A stretch of 15,271 nucleotides of DNA from Gracilimonas sp031580945 (GTDB lineage Bacteria > Bacteroidota > Rhodothermia > Balneolales > Balneolaceae), in NCBI GenBank assembly GCA_031580945.1, contig JAVLBT010000061.1, forward strand, positions 1 through 15,271, in the 5' to 3' direction. The notes under the pieces are model-generated. The model saw only the letters and a list, made by a program, of their open reading frames with translations, did no database searches and had not been told where the DNA came from. The position numbers and the translations under genes are program-made. Shown piece after piece: positions 13,477 through 15,271 of this stretch (positions within the stretch are counted from its first letter, which is position 1; the number at the start of each line of letters is the position of its first letter).

Positions 13477-15271
13477 ATGAGATTCTATTCCTATGTAATT
13501 CCAATTCTATTAATGAGCCTGATAAGTGCTCCTATTTTTGCTCAGACTACTGCAGATGGTGAGGCAGAAGCAATGCAAGGTTTTGCTCGAGCGGTTGATA
13601 TATATGATGGCACAGTTTTTATAGGTGAGCCTGCAAATTATCATCAATCGGGTATCGTGTATGTGTACTCAAAAGATGGAAAAGATTGGACTGAACTTAC
13701 TCAACTTCAGGCTTCGGATGGTGAGATCGGTAATAACTTTGGTTCAGTGTTATCAGCAAATGAAAACAGGATCCTCATAGGTGCTCCAGGAACCAATAAT
13801 GATAGCGGAGCTGCATATTTTTTTACTTTAGATGAATGGGAATGGGTAGAGTCAGCTTCACTTTCACATGGTGCTGAAGAAGCAGGCTTTGGCTCAAGCG
13901 TGGTTCTAAAAGGTGATCATGCATTCATAGGTGCTCCAAGTCACAATGAGATTGGAGCTGTTTTAGTTTTCAGAAATGAAAATGGAAATTGGAATGAACT
14001 AACAACTATTGCAAACCCGGATACCTCAGGATCAGGATTTGGATCAAGCATTTCGGTTGACGGCAACATAGTAGTAGTAGGGGCTCCGGCAAGAGATGGG
14101 GGTACGGTATACGTTTATGAAAATACTGACTCCGATTTTAACCTAAAAACAACTTTGAATAGTCGGCAAGTAGATGAAAGAAGTCGGTTTGGTGCTGTTG
14201 TAAAGGTCAAAGAGAATCAAATTTTTGTAAGTGCACCAAGAAATGACGCTGCATCCGGTGCTGTAATTGAATTTACAAAAGATGGAAAATCCGGTGAATG
14301 GGTCGAAAATAGCCGTTTGGTAGCCTTTGACAGCCAAATGCGATACCTATTTGGAAGTGCTATCGCATTTTCGGAAGATGAAGTTTGGATCGGTGCCCCT
14401 AATGCTGACGGTGGAAATGGTGTGATCTATCAGTTTACCCAAAATGGAGATGGAATCTGGAATAGTGTAACAAAGATGATCTCCGAAGAAAGTGATGGAG
14501 ATCGGTTTGCGGGTACAATGGCTGTTGAAAATAATATTGCCGTAGTTGGGTTGACTGGTGCTGATTTTGGTGCAGGTTCTGCCTCAATATTGGAAAAAGA
14601 TGAAGCAGGAATTTGGACTACAAAGGAAATTTTAATTGGGGAAGGCGATAATGTATTGGAGCCTATTACCGGGGAGCGTGTAGATTGTGAAAATGGTAAA
14701 GCAGATTTTTATTTATGCGATAACGTAGATCTGATCTCCTTTTTGCCGATTCGTGATATCGGGGGAGAACGTGGCGTTCGGCTCAACGATATGTGGGGTT
14801 GGACCGATCAAGAGACTGGAAAAAATTATGCGATCGTAGGGCGAAATAACGGAACGTCTTTTGTAGATGTAACCGATCCATTCAATCCAATTTATATTGG
14901 AGACCTTCCTCTCACTGAGACTGCTCAACCCAATGTGTGGCGAGATATGAAAGTGTATAAAGACCATGTTTATATAGTTGCCGATGGTGCCCGCGAGCAT
15001 GGAATGCAAGTACTTGACCTAACCGAGCTCAGGGACTTTGATGGAGAGCCCATGTTGTTTGAGGAAACTACGATCTATAGAAATGTGAATAGTGTGCACA
15101 ACATCGTGATCAATGAAGATACAGGATTTGCATATGCAGTTGGAAGCGGAGGTGGTGGAGAAACCTGCGGTGGCGGATTACATATGATCAATATACAGGA
15201 CCCTGCTAATCCGAAATTCGAAGGGTGTTTTGCTGATCCCTCAACGGGCCGAAGTGGTACAGGATATTCGC
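13477..15271 (+). CDS. Secreted FG-GAP beta-propeller / choice-of-anchor B protein (3' end outside window)
   Basis: The frame is open from ATG 13477 to the window edge, 598 codons. Signal peptide MRFYSYVIPILLMSLISAPIFA, then QTTADG. Residues about 30-395 hold seven FG-GAP_2-type repeats, each with an FG-like pair then a GAP-like turn then an AVYVF-like strand; the Phe of the FG stands at residues 36, 88, 138, 188, 238, 292 and 344, a spacing of 50-54, which makes one complete seven-bladed propeller. From about residue 400 the sequence matches the 'choice-of-anchor B' family with LVIVD-like strands: LNDMWGWTD, TSFVDVTDPFNPIYIGDLP, SVHNIVIN, ETCGGGLHMINIQDPANPKFEGCF and TGRSGTGYS. Such proteins are exported and usually end in a varying C-terminal anchor or sorting domain, here not visible. 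Cysteines in the second part may form disulfides. Likely an adhesion or ligand-binding surface protein. Confidence 0.88.
   Translation, partial: MRFYSYVIPILLMSLISAPIFAQTTADGEAEAMQGFARAVDIYDGTVFIGEPANYHQSGIVYVYSKDGKDWTELTQLQASDGEIGNNFGSVLSANENRILIGAPGTNNDSGAAYFFTLDEWEWVESASLSHGAEEAGFGSSVVLKGDHAFIGAPSHNEIGAVLVFRNENGNWNELTTIANPDTSGSGFGSSISVDGNIVVVGAPARDGGTVYVYENTDSDFNLKTTLNSRQVDERSRFGAVVKVKENQIFVSAPRNDAASGAVIEFTKDGKSGEWVENSRLVAFDSQMRYLFGSAIAFSEDEVWIGAPNADGGNGVIYQFTQNGDGIWNSVTKMISEESDGDRFAGTMAVENNIAVVGLTGADFGAGSASILEKDEAGIWTTKEILIGEGDNVLEPITGERVDCENGKADFYLCDNVDLISFLPIRDIGGERGVRLNDMWGWTDQETGKNYAIVGRNNGTSFVDVTDPFNPIYIGDLPLTETAQPNVWRDMKVYKDHVYIVADGAREHGMQVLDLTELRDFDGEPMLFEETTIYRNVNSVHNIVINEDTGFAYAVGSGGGGETCGGGLHMINIQDPANPKFEGCFADPSTGRSGTGYS

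Overview
The window looks like a chromosomal stretch of a marine-type bacterium of the Balneolota/Rhodothermota or neighbouring Bacteroidota-like lineages. This is an inference from several signs: moderately AT-rich DNA, start codons with little or no Shine-Dalgarno sequence, export signals cleaved before AQ, an FG-GAP/'choice-of-anchor B' surface protein, and a glucose-1-phosphate adenylyltransferase of cyanobacterial/plant type. There is no phage, transposase, CRISPR array, tRNA or rRNA. The genes are mostly housekeeping or cell-envelope genes, with a few odd members.

Layout. Bases 1-2966 are an envelope block: the 3' part of a YceI-like protein gene, then a 425-residue outer-membrane barrel gene ending in Phe, then two tandem terminators. 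A 0.5 kb gene-free stretch follows, holding three copies of an intergenic repeat with helically phased CWGCG pentamers. The block closes with a second, divergent YceI-like secreted protein. Bases 3022-6068 are a two-gene operon joined by a TAATG overlap: an inositol-monophosphatase-superfamily phosphatase (HisN type) and a secreted protein with an M1-aminopeptidase-like body whose zinc-binding HExxH is gone, followed by HEAT repeats. Bases 6149-8364, on the minus strand, are an ABC-2 exporter (ATPase then permease, again TAATG-coupled). A shared hairpin at 6087-6120 separates it from the HEAT-protein gene.

Bases 8601-11322 are the glycogen pair glgA-glgC, 7 bases apart: GlgC makes ADP-glucose and GlgA polymerises it. 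glgC overlaps by 8 bases the tail of a convergent secreted peptidoglycan amidase (11315-11914). sucD (12026-12901, minus) lies upstream of the amidase with its own terminator and without an adjacent sucC. Divergent from it is a 68-residue coiled-coil/one-TM protein with a near-perfect terminator. The window ends inside a large secreted protein gene (from 13477): a complete seven-bladed FG-GAP propeller fused to a choice-of-anchor B domain, with a recognisable promoter in front.

The strongest items for a second look are the catalytically dead M1-like/HEAT protein, the phased intergenic repeat family, and the barrel flanked by two YceI-like proteins. Everything else is consistent with known families.
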